Assembly (NCBI GenBank): GCA_024704765.1 | Contig: JAKMXF010000318.1 | Span: 248,001 to 312,000 of the forward strand | DNA length: 64,000 nucleotides | Direction: 5' to 3' | DNA from: Oopsacas minuta | Lineage: Eukaryota > Porifera > Hexactinellida > Lyssacinosida > Leucopsacidae | In this document: positions 40,303 through 51,117 of the stretch, piece by piece | How positions within the stretch are numbered: the first letter of the stretch is position 1 | Layout of the letters: each line of letters starts with the position of its first letter | Position numbers and translations under genes: made by a program | The notes under the pieces: model-generated | Seen by the model: the letters and a program-made list of their open reading frames with translations, nothing else | Told to the model about the DNA's origin: nothing | Databases searched by the model: none

Positions 40303-43300
40303 TTATTTCCAGCCTCTGCCTTCGAAGTTGTCGAATGCGTTATGTACCTTCACAACTTCTGCCATGTGTAGTCCCGTATCTCCAGCAAGGATACTTTTCT
40401 GGAAGAGTAAGACCCCTAGGGCCTGGGGGAGGAGTAACATCCGTTTGTTCCTTAGTACCCCGTCAACGATACTGTCTACTGCCTCCTCGGGACTGTAGGA
40501 CTTAATAGTAGATCCCCTTTGAGCACCCTTGGCTAGAGGGGTGGATACAAAGTAAGGATGAACACAGGATATAAATATTCCCTTGGGGTTTGATATAGTA
40601 GCTAGCTTCTTCATGTTAAATAATTCGCAGTACAGAGACTCGGTTAGACCTGTAACCGCGAATTTAGAAGCGCAATAGGGGGCTAATCTGCTCACACCGA
40701 ATAGACCAGCTGATGAGGATATTGACACGATATGACCTCTGTTCCTCTCTAGCATACCGGGCAGGAAGGACTTTATTGTCCAGAAATTGGACATGATATT
40801 AATCTATAACAAATAATAATAATAAATTAGTTATTAATGGAGGAAGAATTGAATAAACTCAAACAGAAGATTAAGCTATGGGAACATGGGTTCAAATCTA
40901 GAGAGGGTAGGGCTCCTGATAAGTCGGATATAGACAAGAGTGATACTAAGGAAGATTATCTAAGATATAATCAGCTGAAGATACACAAACTAAATTGTAA
41001 TAAAGAGATTGATAATAAAAACAAGATTCCTGAATGGAAAAAGTTAAGTACAAAAAGCTTCTCTTTGGAAAGAAATAGAAAAGTTCAGAAGGAAAGTTCA
41101 GTTGTAAAAGTTATAGACATTACCTCAGAAGAGATTGTAAATAATCCAATTTCACAGCCAGAGCTGAGTAATGAGAATATTAGCTTGACAAATGACAGGC
41201 CAAATCATGTACATATTCCTGCTCCCTCCAGTTTAACATCCATGAAGAGAGTACCCTCTCAAGAGGACACACAGTCACCCACACGTATACCACAACATTA
41301 TAACTTAGTACAGAAACAAAAGGCCCGTGAGTTATACAGCAGGACAATATCTACAGAATGGATAGACAGACATAGTGCTGATATAGGTGAAGATATATGC
41401 AACCCGAATACTTGTAACAACAGCTCTTATAACCAAAACAGAAATATAATTAAAGAACCTATAGCATCTACTCTATTTACTAGGCTGTATGAAGTAGACA
41501 CACCCCGAGAGGACACCCCTCTGATGAATTTAGGGATAGAGGAGCTGATTGAGAAGTGTTCTAATCAACAGCTGATAGAACCAGATATTACCCACAAGAG
41601 TGACATCCCTCCTTCTAATAGCAGTATAGAACCAACTACTAGCAATGTTACAACAGTGGAATGCAGTGTAACAGAGGAATCTAGTGTTCGAGACGATGTG
41701 ACTGAGCTCTTAGAAGAATCAGAATTGTTAGAAATAGAACACTTTAATGATATAACTCTGGATAAAGATGAAAATATTATAGATCAGAAATCTAACAAAG
41801 ATATCTCTTCTCTAGCTCTAGAAATAACAGATACTCCCTGTACACATAATTTAGAAGTAAGCGAGGTTATAACTGGACAGAAGAGAACAAGGAAATCAGC
41901 TGTTCCAAGCTCAAAGCGTCCTAAACTCAACAATTCTCTTAGTGATAATTTTGTGAGATTGGATCTGAGAAGGAAGCATTATAAAGCTAAAGGTAGAGGG
42001 ATGTCTGCAAAGACCTATAAAAGGAATATGTTTAAGAAGAAACAATTCGATAATGATCGTGGGGGTGTGTCACACAGGGGTGGGGGTATGGGTAAGGGGA
42101 CTAGATGCTTTAAGTGTGGAGAGGTAGGACATTGGGCTAGGAACTGCTCCAAGAAAGTAGCAGAGAATGATTTGGGTAAATTCGCGGGAGAGGCTTGTAG
42201 TTACCAGGATACTGATACGTGTGCTGAAGATGAACAAGAAATATTTGAGTCTCCTCTCCCTACGTTAGAGGAGGCTGGGCTTATGGCTCAAGGCAAGACT
42301 CTAACAGAAATAAGAGACACAGGAGATAGAGAAGATAGCATACACATACCAATGGGTGCTATGGTTACTATGAACAATACTATAATAAGACAGGAAATAG
42401 ACCCGCTATTCCCAGAAGACATGACTCAGAGAGAGATAGAGGATAGATTGGATACAGCTCTTAAGACCCTTAATCACACCAGCTTCAGAGAGGGACAGAG
42501 ACAAGCTGTAACGAGGATACTACAGGGCAGATCCACTCTTGTACTGTTAGGTACAGGAGGTGGTAAATCCCTCTGTTATCAACTACCAGCTATGATGTAT
42601 GCACAGAGACAGAGCTCTACTGTACTAGTTGTATCACCGTTAGTATCATTAATGGAAGATCAGTGCTTACACATGCCATCTGTAATCAGTGCTACTTGTC
42701 TACATACTAATCAAACTCCAAAGCAGAGAGAGAAAATACTACTAGCTATGAAGGAGAATAAGTTCTCTGTAATATTACTGTCTCCAGAGATGATAGCTTC
42801 TCAGGAGAAGAATGTTAGCGAAGTGTTCTCTCTCCTCCCTCCTATCCCATTCGTGTGTATAGATGAGGTACATTGCCTGTCTCAATGGTCTCATAACTTT
42901 AGACCCTCCTACTTGAGACTGTGTAAGCTAATCAAGGAGAGGTTTGAAGTCAGCTGTATCCTGGCTCTAACAGCTACTGCTACTATTAATACTGTTAATG
43001 ATCTAATGACTCGTCTGAGAATAACCAATGAAGATGGAGTTATAAAAGGGCCTATACTACCCAGCAATCTTAACCTGTCTGTATCTCGGTCACAAGATCG
43101 TGATAATGCTCTTATAGAATTGTTTAATACAGACAGATACACAAATCTAACTTCTATAATAGTCTATTGTATTAGACAGAAAGAGACTGAGAGAATAGCA
43201 CAACTCCTACGTATCTGTTTATCCGACCCTTCTACAGGGAAATCCTCTATCTCTAGAGTAGCAGAGTGTTACCATGCTGGTATGACAGCACACAAACGAA

Positions 43301-45000
43301 ATCAGGTACAGAAAGGATTCATGACTGGTAAGCTTAAGATAGTAGTAGCTACTCTAGCTTTTGGTATGGGACTTAATAAATCTGACGTCAGAGCTATAAT
43401 ACACTACAATATGCCTAGCAGCTGTGAAAACTATGTACAAGAGGTAGGGAGAGCAGGGAGAGATGGAGTGACGTCATATTGTCGTGTGTTCCTTGATGCG
43501 GATAATGCGGATCTCAGTGAGTTAAGGAAACATGCTTATGCTAATGGAATGGATAAACAAAGTATTAAGGGTTTCGTTAAGGCTGTGTTCCCAGCTTGTG
43601 AGTGTGAATTTTTGCGAGATAACAATATAGAGTGTCCCGGTCATAAAGTAGGACTGAGTATTGACAGGTCTGTGACAGATTTTGACATACCAGAAGGCAG
43701 TCTAGGAACAATGCTATGTTACTGTGAAGAGAGAGGATGGATAGATTTGTCTAGACAGCAGTATGATACCTGTCATATCAAATGCTACGGGAGAGAAAAA
43801 CAGCTGAGGAGGCTAGCAGAAAAGATGCCAGTCATAGCAGCAGGTATAGCTTTACAAAACAGCTGTGAAGCTGTTAAAAAAGGTTGTGTGAGTGTTAGAA
43901 TATCAGAGGTAAGTAGGAAGATGGGATGGGAGTATACTACACTAAAGAGAGAGTTAGGATCTCTTGCTTATAATGACAGAGGAACTGGAGGAAAGCAAGG
44001 ATCTAGTGTTATCGTTGAAATGACAGATCTAGCTTATATATTCCAGATGTATCATCGTGATGATAACAGTATACAGGATATTGTTAGATTCCTGGAAGAA
44101 AAGATACAAGATACTGAATTAATGTCTTTAAGCAAACTAACGCTATTCTCTAACATGCTGACCAGCACCGCTAGTGATAGAGATGAGACTGTATTCAGGG
44201 AGAGGATTAGAAAATATTTTGAAGAGAACATGAGTGCTACCATCCCTCCTAATCTCACAGACCTTACTATACTCCCACGACTGAGGCAAGAGATCAACGC
44301 ATTTATCACCACACACACTGATTCTAAATTAACAGGAAGAATTATAGCTAGAATTTTCCAAGGTATTTCTAGTCCTAATTACCCAGCACATATGTGGGGG
44401 AGTACTCCTTACTGGAGAAGCTATATGGCTACTGATTTTCATATGATTAGAAAGATGGCGGAGAAAGAACTACAGAGCTAATAAATCTAGAAACACATTT
44501 TAATTGTTAATTAATAAACTTACTTGCATTGTTTTCTCTATAGTCTCATCACTCGTCTCTAGCAATCTTCTTCCACACATTATACCTGCGTTATTTATCA
44601 GCATACTAACTTCACCTACCTCACTCTTGACACGTTTGGCTACTTCGTATATTTTATTACGGTCTGATACGTCACACGTATACCCCCAAGCCTGTATCCC
44701 TCCCTCTTTTAACTTGTCTACCGTCTCCTCTAACTGTTTCTCCTGTATATCCCAAAGCACTATTTTAGCTCCTAACTTACCAAACCTCTCTCCCATTATA
44801 GCCCCCATACCCATAGCACCCCCAGTTATAAGTATGATGTCATCCTTAACTGATTTACGGGGTGGTGGAACGAAATGTTGGTATATTCCTATTGGGTTGT
44901 AGTAGCAAAGAGTCAGTAGTACTTTGAATTGCTTTGGTGCGAACACTGCCAGTACTATTACTAGCAATGCGATTACTCCTACGATGAATTGGAACCACAT
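40303..45000 (-). CDS. Short-chain dehydrogenase/reductase, SDR16C/RDH10-like; exons 45000-44524 and 40803-40303
   Basis: The first exon ends TMQ|gtaagt and the second starts after tgttatag with INIMSNFWTIKSFLPGM; both are phase 0. The 325-residue product has an N-terminal membrane anchor, the nucleotide motif TGGAMGMG, NNAG, the catalytic serine region SISSSAGL and YCASK. The sequence SNFWTIKSFLPGMLERNRGH resembles RDH10/SDR16C5, which oxidise retinol or sterols at the ER. The substrate is not determined. The 3720-base intron is almost entirely occupied by RECQL4 on the plus strand. Confidence 0.88.
40837..44481 (+). CDS. RECQL4: RecQ-like helicase 4, nested in the SDR intron
   Basis: 1214 residues (human 1208), intronless. 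The N-terminus MEEELNKLKQKIKLWEHGFK followed by EGRAPDKSDI is the Sld2/DRC1-like replication domain. A CCHC zinc knuckle CFKCGEVGHWARNC lies near 424. The RecQ core has FREGQRQAV, LGTGGGKSLCYQLP near 571, DEVHCLSQWSHNFRP near 676 and EVGRAGRDG. The zinc knuckle plus Sld2 start identify RECQL4 rather than other RecQ helicases. It serves replication initiation and repair. It starts 33 bases past the SDR acceptor and ends 42 bases before the SDR donor, so its promoter and 3' signals must overlap SDR exon sequence. Confidence 0.92.
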   Translation: MEEELNKLKQKIKLWEHGFKSREGRAPDKSDIDKSDTKEDYLRYNQLKIHKLNCNKEIDNKNKIPEWKKLSTKSFSLERNRKVQKESSVVKVIDITSEEIVNNPISQPELSNENISLTNDRPNHVHIPAPSSLTSMKRVPSQEDTQSPTRIPQHYNLVQKQKARELYSRTISTEWIDRHSADIGEDICNPNTCNNSSYNQNRNIIKEPIASTLFTRLYEVDTPREDTPLMNLGIEELIEKCSNQQLIEPDITHKSDIPPSNSSIEPTTSNVTTVECSVTEESSVRDDVTELLEESELLEIEHFNDITLDKDENIIDQKSNKDISSLALEITDTPCTHNLEVSEVITGQKRTRKSAVPSSKRPKLNNSLSDNFVRLDLRRKHYKAKGRGMSAKTYKRNMFKKKQFDNDRGGVSHRGGGMGKGTRCFKCGEVGHWARNCSKKVAENDLGKFAGEACSYQDTDTCAEDEQEIFESPLPTLEEAGLMAQGKTLTEIRDTGDREDSIHIPMGAMVTMNNTIIRQEIDPLFPEDMTQREIEDRLDTALKTLNHTSFREGQRQAVTRILQGRSTLVLLGTGGGKSLCYQLPAMMYAQRQSSTVLVVSPLVSLMEDQCLHMPSVISATCLHTNQTPKQREKILLAMKENKFSVILLSPEMIASQEKNVSEVFSLLPPIPFVCIDEVHCLSQWSHNFRPSYLRLCKLIKERFEVSCILALTATATINTVNDLMTRLRITNEDGVIKGPILPSNLNLSVSRSQDRDNALIELFNTDRYTNLTSIIVYCIRQKETERIAQLLRICLSDPSTGKSSISRVAECYHAGMTAHKRNQVQKGFMTGKLKIVVATLAFGMGLNKSDVRAIIHYNMPSSCENYVQEVGRAGRDGVTSYCRVFLDADNADLSELRKHAYANGMDKQSIKGFVKAVFPACECEFLRDNNIECPGHKVGLSIDRSVTDFDIPEGSLGTMLCYCEERGWIDLSRQQYDTCHIKCYGREKQLRRLAEKMPVIAAGIALQNSCEAVKKGCVSVRISEVSRKMGWEYTTLKRELGSLAYNDRGTGGKQGSSVIVEMTDLAYIFQMYHRDDNSIQDIVRFLEEKIQDTELMSLSKLTLFSNMLTSTASDRDETVFRERIRKYFEENMSATIPPNLTDLTILPRLRQEINAFITTHTDSKLTGRIIARIFQGISSPNYPAHMWGSTPYWRSYMATDFHMIRKMAEKELQS

Positions 45001-45179
45001 TTCTCCTGCCTTATATCTATCAGGTTATTTATAAGTATAATAAGCAGTGCATAAGTATACTGTAATATGATTCCTAATTAATCCCCAATTACAATTACAG
45101 TACAAGAGTTTATAACCGATATGATAGTGTTTATAGCATTTGACATGATCATGTTTTGCTACATAAGATGACTCCTAAG

Positions 45180-45272
45180 TAGCGGTTCCCAACCTTTCAC
45201 CCGTGGATTGTGGAACATTTAAGCTAATTTTTACACACTCTGTGGGTCCTATGGGGTGGTTGGGAACCTCTT
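45180..45272. mobile_element. hAT-like MITE remnant
   Basis: The left end TAGCGGTTCCCAACC and the right end read inward, AAGAGGTTCCCAACC, match at 13 of 15 bases, typical of hAT ends. No convincing 8-base duplication is visible. It lies in the 334-base gap between the divergent SDR start and the CDC40 end; the remainder of the gap shows nothing. It differs in sequence from the 6165-6295 copy apart from the ends. Confidence 0.6.
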
Positions 45273-45334
45273 CCATAAATTTAGATAATTAAAGTGTGGA
45301 TAATGAATTTAAGAATGAAATAATCCTCATATAA

Positions 45335-47095
45335 TTAGTCCCATAGTTTTATGAGCCCATCCCAACCACATGTCGCTACCTTAGAGGTCTCTAAGGGATG
45401 CCATAGACAGCCTATACACACGTTTGTATGTGCCTTCAACTTGTTAAATAATCTACAAGTCTTCCAGTCCCACATAACTAGATGTCCTTGTGAGTCTCCA
45501 CTGATGACGTAAGAACCGTCTGGAGAGAACCCCACCTGACAAGCATAACCGGCTACAAGATGGCCTTTAAATACTTTCTTACGGTTCATAGAGAACCGAT
45601 GTGTTCCGAATACTAACACCTGATTATCCATGGATTGACAACCAAGCCATTTCCCGGTAGGATGGAGTGTAACAGCTGGCATTGAATGTAGGCTAGGGTC
45701 ACTAATGTATTTCCAGTCTACAGGGATATCCCATTCCCACACACGGAGTGATTTATCGTCTGACGTAGTCACGAATCTGCGGTTATCATCAACAAATGTT
45801 ATCGTGTTGACAGCCCCTAGATGTCTGTCATATTCTTGGATAACATCCCCTGAGTGAGTATCCCATGTAAGTATCTTCTTATCAGAGTATCCAGCTACGA
45901 ATAAGTGCTGTTTGTTACCATCTGGATTGAACTTAACACAATATGGCATCTTCCTATTGCTAAATGTATGCAGTAGCTTACCATTCTCAGTGTCCCATAG
46001 TTTAATAGTCTTATCGTATGAAGCACTCAGGAATTTAGTACCGTCATAAGAGAAGGAGATATCTCTAACGGATGCTCCATGACCTATATAAGTCCGTATA
46101 CATCTCCTTTCGTTATAAACTTCCCAGAGCTTAATTTTAGCATCCATACTACAAGAGAGCAGGAGATGAGCTGACCGGGGGTACCATCTTATAGCTGATA
46201 CCCCCTTAGAATGTCCCTCCCATGTATGGAGATGTTTCTTAGGAAGAAAACACTTATCTGGAGTAGACGGAGAATTGAAGTTTATTCCTACATCTCTAGG
46301 AGGAGATAGAAAAGATCTACCTTGATAATCTATAGGCTCTGAAATATGTAGAATTGTTTTAGCCTCTACTACATTATCAGGTTCTTTATCTGGTCCCCTT
46401 CTGTGAGGTTTGAATCGTTTCTGAGCTTCTATAATAGCCATCTCTTCTTCAGTCGGTTTGGAAACTCTAATCTCATTTTCATATTTTGCCCAGGGACCAT
46501 TGTACCCATCTACGTTAGAAGGTTCCCCGAATTCCTCTCTAACTCTCTTGGTTCTCTTTTCTTTACTCTTCTCACATTTTTCATAATTCATTATCCCCTT
46601 ATTTTCAATATAACTCTCTTTATCTCCTATAATACTACTGGAGGGATCTGTAGACTCTGTGTTAGGCTGTACATTAGTTGATGGATCATTCGCATACCCG
46701 TACTGGATGAAGGTTCGTCTCTGTGACTCAAAATCAAACTCCTGCATGTGAGCAGGTTCGTAATAACCCCCGTATGAATTCTTGATTCCCTTCTCGTAGT
46801 CAGATTTATATGGATTTTCAGGTCCTAGTACTGGTGCATACATTTGCTCGTAAGTAGGATTATACATTACTATTTTGCTGTCAGGTGGGACGTAATATGT
46901 ATCTGTTTTTGCTTTTATAGTTGTTTGGGATATTTCTGGCGCGCTATTTACCAATGGTAAGTTGACTTCTGGTAATGCTGGGGTTATTTCTTTAGGTCCC
47001 GTGGGTACTTGGGTAACATGTGGGTGTGCATCCGTACACGTACCCTTATTATCTTCTTCATCACTACTGCTAGCATAAGCTCGTAAGAGCTCCAT
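45335..47095 (-). CDS. CDC40: Pre-mRNA-processing factor 17
   Basis: 586 residues (human 579). The N-terminus MELLRAYASSSDEED and the segment NPTYEQMYAPVLGPENPYK are hallmark PRP17 sequences. A WD40 propeller runs from about 290 to the end (HTWEGHSKGVSAIRWYPRSA, CSMDAKIKLWEVYNERRCIR, SASYDKTIKLWDTENGKL). CDC40/PRP17 acts in the second step of splicing. That fits a genome that still has spliceosomal introns. Full length and intact. Neighbour METTL27-like is upstream on the same strand at 236 bases. Confidence 0.95.
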   Translation of the reverse strand: MELLRAYASSSDEEDNKGTCTDAHPHVTQVPTGPKEITPALPEVNLPLVNSAPEISQTTIKAKTDTYYVPPDSKIVMYNPTYEQMYAPVLGPENPYKSDYEKGIKNSYGGYYEPAHMQEFDFESQRRTFIQYGYANDPSTNVQPNTESTDPSSSIIGDKESYIENKGIMNYEKCEKSKEKRTKRVREEFGEPSNVDGYNGPWAKYENEIRVSKPTEEEMAIIEAQKRFKPHRRGPDKEPDNVVEAKTILHISEPIDYQGRSFLSPPRDVGINFNSPSTPDKCFLPKKHLHTWEGHSKGVSAIRWYPRSAHLLLSCSMDAKIKLWEVYNERRCIRTYIGHGASVRDISFSYDGTKFLSASYDKTIKLWDTENGKLLHTFSNRKMPYCVKFNPDGNKQHLFVAGYSDKKILTWDTHSGDVIQEYDRHLGAVNTITFVDDNRRFVTTSDDKSLRVWEWDIPVDWKYISDPSLHSMPAVTLHPTGKWLGCQSMDNQVLVFGTHRFSMNRKKVFKGHLVAGYACQVGFSPDGSYVISGDSQGHLVMWDWKTCRLFNKLKAHTNVCIGCLWHPLETSKVATCGWDGLIKLWD

Positions 47096-47330
47096 CTTAA
47101 ATGTATAGTAAACTACCGTTATAACAAAGTGATATTTATCCCTTATAGCTTGAAAATAATTGATTTTACTCAGCTACAACGACACGAATCCTAGGTCCCT
47201 GAGCACATCGTTATAACGAGAGTATTCTGTATATTCATTACTTGTATAAATGTAATTGTAAATGTTTGTCTAAATTAATTAGTATATTGTTAAGTGATAA
47301 TTATTCGAGATTGGGTTCCTATAATTATGT

Positions 47331-48011
47331 CTAGTTCACCTTACAAGCAATGTAGTAAGCATTCTCCCCTAATTCGCTATGATAAGCCAAGCATCTCTTC
47401 TCCAGCACAGTCCATACGCCTGTCTTTTCCATTTCTTCAACTTGCTTAGCAAATCCTAACTCTGTATCTTCCCAGGTAATGTCTCTAATGCTGAAACACA
47501 CAACTCCTCCCGTTCTCACGAATTTAGCTACTTTTTGCATAATTTCGGGCCTCAACTGTCCAGCTGTAAATGTACCTATGGATATAACAGTATCAAAATT
47601 ATTTGAGTAATTTGATAGATCGTCTTTATACATGTCTACAGGATTTAGTTCTTTGTAGATTCCTTTCTTACTGGCTTCTTCTAGCATCTTCTCTGATAGA
47701 TCTATTCCTGTTATGTTTGAATATCCAAATTTATGCATCTCTTCTCCAACTAGACCGGTACCAGCTCCTACGTCGAGTATCTTGCAATCCTTATTGAATT
47801 TGAGTTTAGATAGAACATCATCTAACAGCTTAGCACCATGGATATGACCTTTCCAACCTGTTTTTACATAGAAGCCCTCGTATTCTCCTGCAATTCTACC
47901 ATGTATTTGTTTAACTTCTTCAACTGTTATACCGTGATGTCTTTTTACTGTCCAATTGTATAATTCAGATTCCTTATCACTCTCGGAGAATACAGTGTTC
48001 GATCCAGCCAT
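47331..48011 (-). CDS. METTL27-like SAM-dependent methyltransferase
   Basis: 226 residues. VDVYDxWA-type start is replaced here by a helical N-terminus, then the class I methyltransferase core: KILDVGAGTGLVGEEMHKFG (motif I), ITGIDLSEKMLEEASKKGIY, and NFDTVISIGTFTAGQLRPEI. The latter (GTFTxGHxxPE-like) is the characteristic segment of the Williams-Beuren region protein METTL27. The substrate is unknown. The frame is open four codons further upstream from TTG, but the first ATG is at 48011. Confidence 0.72.
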   Translation of the reverse strand: MAGSNTVFSESDKESELYNWTVKRHHGITVEEVKQIHGRIAGEYEGFYVKTGWKGHIHGAKLLDDVLSKLKFNKDCKILDVGAGTGLVGEEMHKFGYSNITGIDLSEKMLEEASKKGIYKELNPVDMYKDDLSNYSNNFDTVISIGTFTAGQLRPEIMQKVAKFVRTGGVVCFSIRDITWEDTELGFAKQVEEMEKTGVWTVLEKRCLAYHSELGENAYYIACKVN

Positions 48012-48167
48012 CAATTGCCTCAATTATTCAACTAGATATTAGATTAGTGCAATTATTCTGTCGGTACAGATTTTTTAACTTAAGTTTGTATATTTCGTGT
48101 TAAGCTGCTAGGATTAATTTCTATCAATATTTAAATTATCATATACAGTGAGTTGAAACAAAATATT

Positions 48168-50987
48168 TTAAAGAGATTTTCTAAATTTATGTTGAGCAGG
48201 TTCATGTGAGTCACTAGAAGGACGTTTCATTCCTCTCGGATCAGGCTGCATCTCGTTACCTGACAACGGGGGAGGAGGAAAGAGAGGAGCACGGTTCCAA
48301 CGGTTGTGACTCGGCATAGTGAAAGTGTTTTGAGGAGGGAAGGGAGGCTGTTCAGGAGGTCTCTGTGGGAAGCTCATGAACGGGTTAACTCTTGTCATCC
48401 CTCTATGACCTCGTGTTTGTGATGGCAGGCTATTTGTTAACATTCTCTTAGCAGGGCTAATCTCAGTACTGTGATGTCTGTGTCCGAAGTATTTCCCTGG
48501 TCCTTTCTCTGCTCCCAGAACCGGGGGAGGGAATTGTGCACCCTCCAACAAATCCGGCTTAAAGATAAAGCCTTCATGGAAAGAAGGGTTATCGTAGAAA
48601 CAATTTATTATTTGATTATCATTTATACTTTCAAGTTGATCCAAGGGAGTATAGATAGGTAGCTGAGGTAGACAAGGAGAAGGATCTATCTTTACCATAC
48701 CAGACATTCCAGAGAAGATCTCACTAGGAATCTGTACAAAAGCTGTACTAGGATTCTCATATATCGTACATATGTATTTGAAACCTGTGTGTTTGTGACT
48801 GAGAAAGAACTTTTCGTTAGAAGTACAATTCCTATCCTTCTCTTCTTCAGTAAGATCGTAGTACACTGGTTGTAGAGCCTCTAATAACCTTTCTTCATCC
48901 ACAAAGGGGAGGAGACCTACTCCTTGCCAGGCATACTTCTTTCCGTTAAGGTCTACCTCAAAATTCGTCGGATAGAAGTCAATGATTGATGATTCAGGGT
49001 CTAGCATGTATTTCTGCCAAGACACAGGTAAAAACTTCCTGCTAGCAGCTGGAAACACACCCATGAGTTGTTCCATAGGGCTGAATGGTTTCGTTCCTGA
49101 CTCAAACGTGTTAGGAACATAAGATACATCTCCGAAATCTGATGCGAATGGTGCGTAATGGAATGGATAGAACCATTTCCAGTTAGCACAGCCCTGATAG
49201 TAATAGGAAAATACCCAGCATAGACCTTGTGTATAGTAGTACACTATTCTGGTTATGAAATCTGTATCATCTCTTGATATACTGAATTTATCGTTATAGT
49301 ATCTCTCCTTCCATCCATCTTCCCAGAGTCTTACTCTATCCTCTTCTGCTTCATCATCTGATTCGTGGCTTGTACCCATATTGTGTTGTGTTCTGGTGTT
49401 ATAGTTGTATCCATATTGTGGCCTATTGTAACCATGGTTCACTTTGTATAATATGGTAGAGTTAGGCGGCTGATTGGGGGAGGATTTGGGAGTGATGGAC
49501 ATTTGAAGATCTTTAGCTGCTGAGAAATTATCGTTATCATTTCTGGCGTTTATAAACCTGAGAGCTCTAGGATTGCCTCGGGCTGCTCCAGAATATCTCT
49601 GAGAAGCAGAATGAGGATTAAACTCGTCTCTCCCTGAATGAGGATTGTACTCTTGGTTACCATGGATTGGCTCGTTGTGCCAATAGTGTCGAGGTTCATT
49701 GAAATCCCGCCTCTTGTTTCTAAACTTTGCCTGATTCTTTCTCCTCAATTCATCTTCCCTTCTCCTCTTGAAGATAGAATCTTCAACTTCTCCAAGTTTT
49801 GCTAGAATGGTGGTTACCTTCGCCAAATCAACTTTACCATGATAAGTGATATATCCCTGAGTTTCATGTAGACTCTCTTTATAAATCTTTATCAGTCTGT
49901 CTATCGCTTCTTCTCTTATTTCAAGAGATGGAAGATGAGGGAGGAAGTCATTTCCCACAAAGAAACACATAAATATCCAATCATCCAGTGCTCTTTCGAA
50001 ATTAAACTCTAAACTTCCTATCCTATCAAATGTCATTTCCTTCTCCAAATATTCCCGTAAAATATACAGCTTTATGAATACAAACTGTTTAGAGATTGCA
50101 AAAGTACTTGAGTTAGTCTCTCCTATATCCTCATCATCATCATTAGTCAGGCCCTGACATTGCTCGTAGGAGTGTCCCAGCTGTCCACATATCTCACAGG
50201 GACGTGGCTTGTTAGGTGTAAATTCCTCTCTAATGATGGTGAAGTGAGGCTCATGGGTAGCTAGCCCTAGCATAATGAGGTCAGCATCAGCTCCGTAGAG
50301 TACATGTCTCGTATTGGGGTTGTACCCTACTGATGCTCTCTGTTTCCTTATATAATCCATGATTTTGTGCTCTCCTTCTCCAGGAGAGTTTGCATCAGAT
50401 AGAACAGCAGTCAATCCCTGCCATCCTGAATCGTAATTGAGACGTTGAGATATGTAGAATTGTAGACATTTGGATAGATGGTACATAAAGTCAGTACCTG
50501 GAGTAATGCAATTACTGTCGAAAGGTTCTTGTGCACTCTTCTGGGGAGGTACATGCACACCCTGTTCATGGAGTCTTTGTCTAACCTCTGACATTTTATC
50601 CTGTTTATCTTTAGCCTCCTTAGCAGCACGGAACCTGCGGGACCTTTGCTGGTTCATTTTAGCGCGAGGAGCTACTCCATCAATTGCGAAATACACGAGT
50701 TTACGAGGACGTACAATAGAAAATATACAGTCTATGTAAGCGAATATAGCCATAATCATGTCATCCATTGTAGCAGGCTCAGAGCCATCCTCTGGATGAC
50801 AGCAAGGATGTATTATACCATTCATATCTAGATAGAGATTGTCATACTCTATCTCATTAGGATTAGGCTTACTAGTGTCAATTGGTACTTCTACTCCTGA
50901 TACCATGCTACTCTTCTCTTGGATACAGTACACTAGGATAGAGGGGTACTTCCTGGATAGCCAGCGGAAGAATGCGGGGACTCCCAT
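48168..50987 (-). CDS. XRN2: 5'-3' exoribonuclease 2
   Basis: 939 residues (human 950). It starts MGVPAFFRWLSRKYPSILV, followed by the catalytic region YDNLYLDMNGIIHPC and FAIDGVAPRAKMNQQRSRRF. The XRN2-specific CCHC knuckle CEICGQLGHSYEQC is near residue 265, which distinguishes it from XRN1. The C-terminal part has FYPFHYAPFASD and the arginine/proline-rich tail. It degrades nuclear RNA and drives transcription termination by the torpedo mechanism. Intronless. The acidic active-site residues appear intact. Confidence 0.96.
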   Translation of the reverse strand: MGVPAFFRWLSRKYPSILVYCIQEKSSMVSGVEVPIDTSKPNPNEIEYDNLYLDMNGIIHPCCHPEDGSEPATMDDMIMAIFAYIDCIFSIVRPRKLVYFAIDGVAPRAKMNQQRSRRFRAAKEAKDKQDKMSEVRQRLHEQGVHVPPQKSAQEPFDSNCITPGTDFMYHLSKCLQFYISQRLNYDSGWQGLTAVLSDANSPGEGEHKIMDYIRKQRASVGYNPNTRHVLYGADADLIMLGLATHEPHFTIIREEFTPNKPRPCEICGQLGHSYEQCQGLTNDDDEDIGETNSSTFAISKQFVFIKLYILREYLEKEMTFDRIGSLEFNFERALDDWIFMCFFVGNDFLPHLPSLEIREEAIDRLIKIYKESLHETQGYITYHGKVDLAKVTTILAKLGEVEDSIFKRRREDELRRKNQAKFRNKRRDFNEPRHYWHNEPIHGNQEYNPHSGRDEFNPHSASQRYSGAARGNPRALRFINARNDNDNFSAAKDLQMSITPKSSPNQPPNSTILYKVNHGYNRPQYGYNYNTRTQHNMGTSHESDDEAEEDRVRLWEDGWKERYYNDKFSISRDDTDFITRIVYYYTQGLCWVFSYYYQGCANWKWFYPFHYAPFASDFGDVSYVPNTFESGTKPFSPMEQLMGVFPAASRKFLPVSWQKYMLDPESSIIDFYPTNFEVDLNGKKYAWQGVGLLPFVDEERLLEALQPVYYDLTEEEKDRNCTSNEKFFLSHKHTGFKYICTIYENPSTAFVQIPSEIFSGMSGMVKIDPSPCLPQLPIYTPLDQLESINDNQIINCFYDNPSFHEGFIFKPDLLEGAQFPPPVLGAEKGPGKYFGHRHHSTEISPAKRMLTNSLPSQTRGHRGMTRVNPFMSFPQRPPEQPPFPPQNTFTMPSHNRWNRAPLFPPPPLSGNEMQPDPRGMKRPSSDSHEPAQHKFRKSL

Positions 50988-51117
50988 GAATTATAATATT
51001 TCTAATTTAATGTTTGTCATCATTCGTAAATAAAAGAAAATAAGAGAAGGGTAGTTATGTGTAAGTGCATTAAGTGTATAAGAATAAATATAAGAAATGT
51101 TAATAGTGAACAATAGC

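Noticed and set aside
44504-44902. Plus-strand 132-residue frame
   Set aside because: Antisense of SDR exon 1, whose minus-strand reading has the full Rossmann motif.
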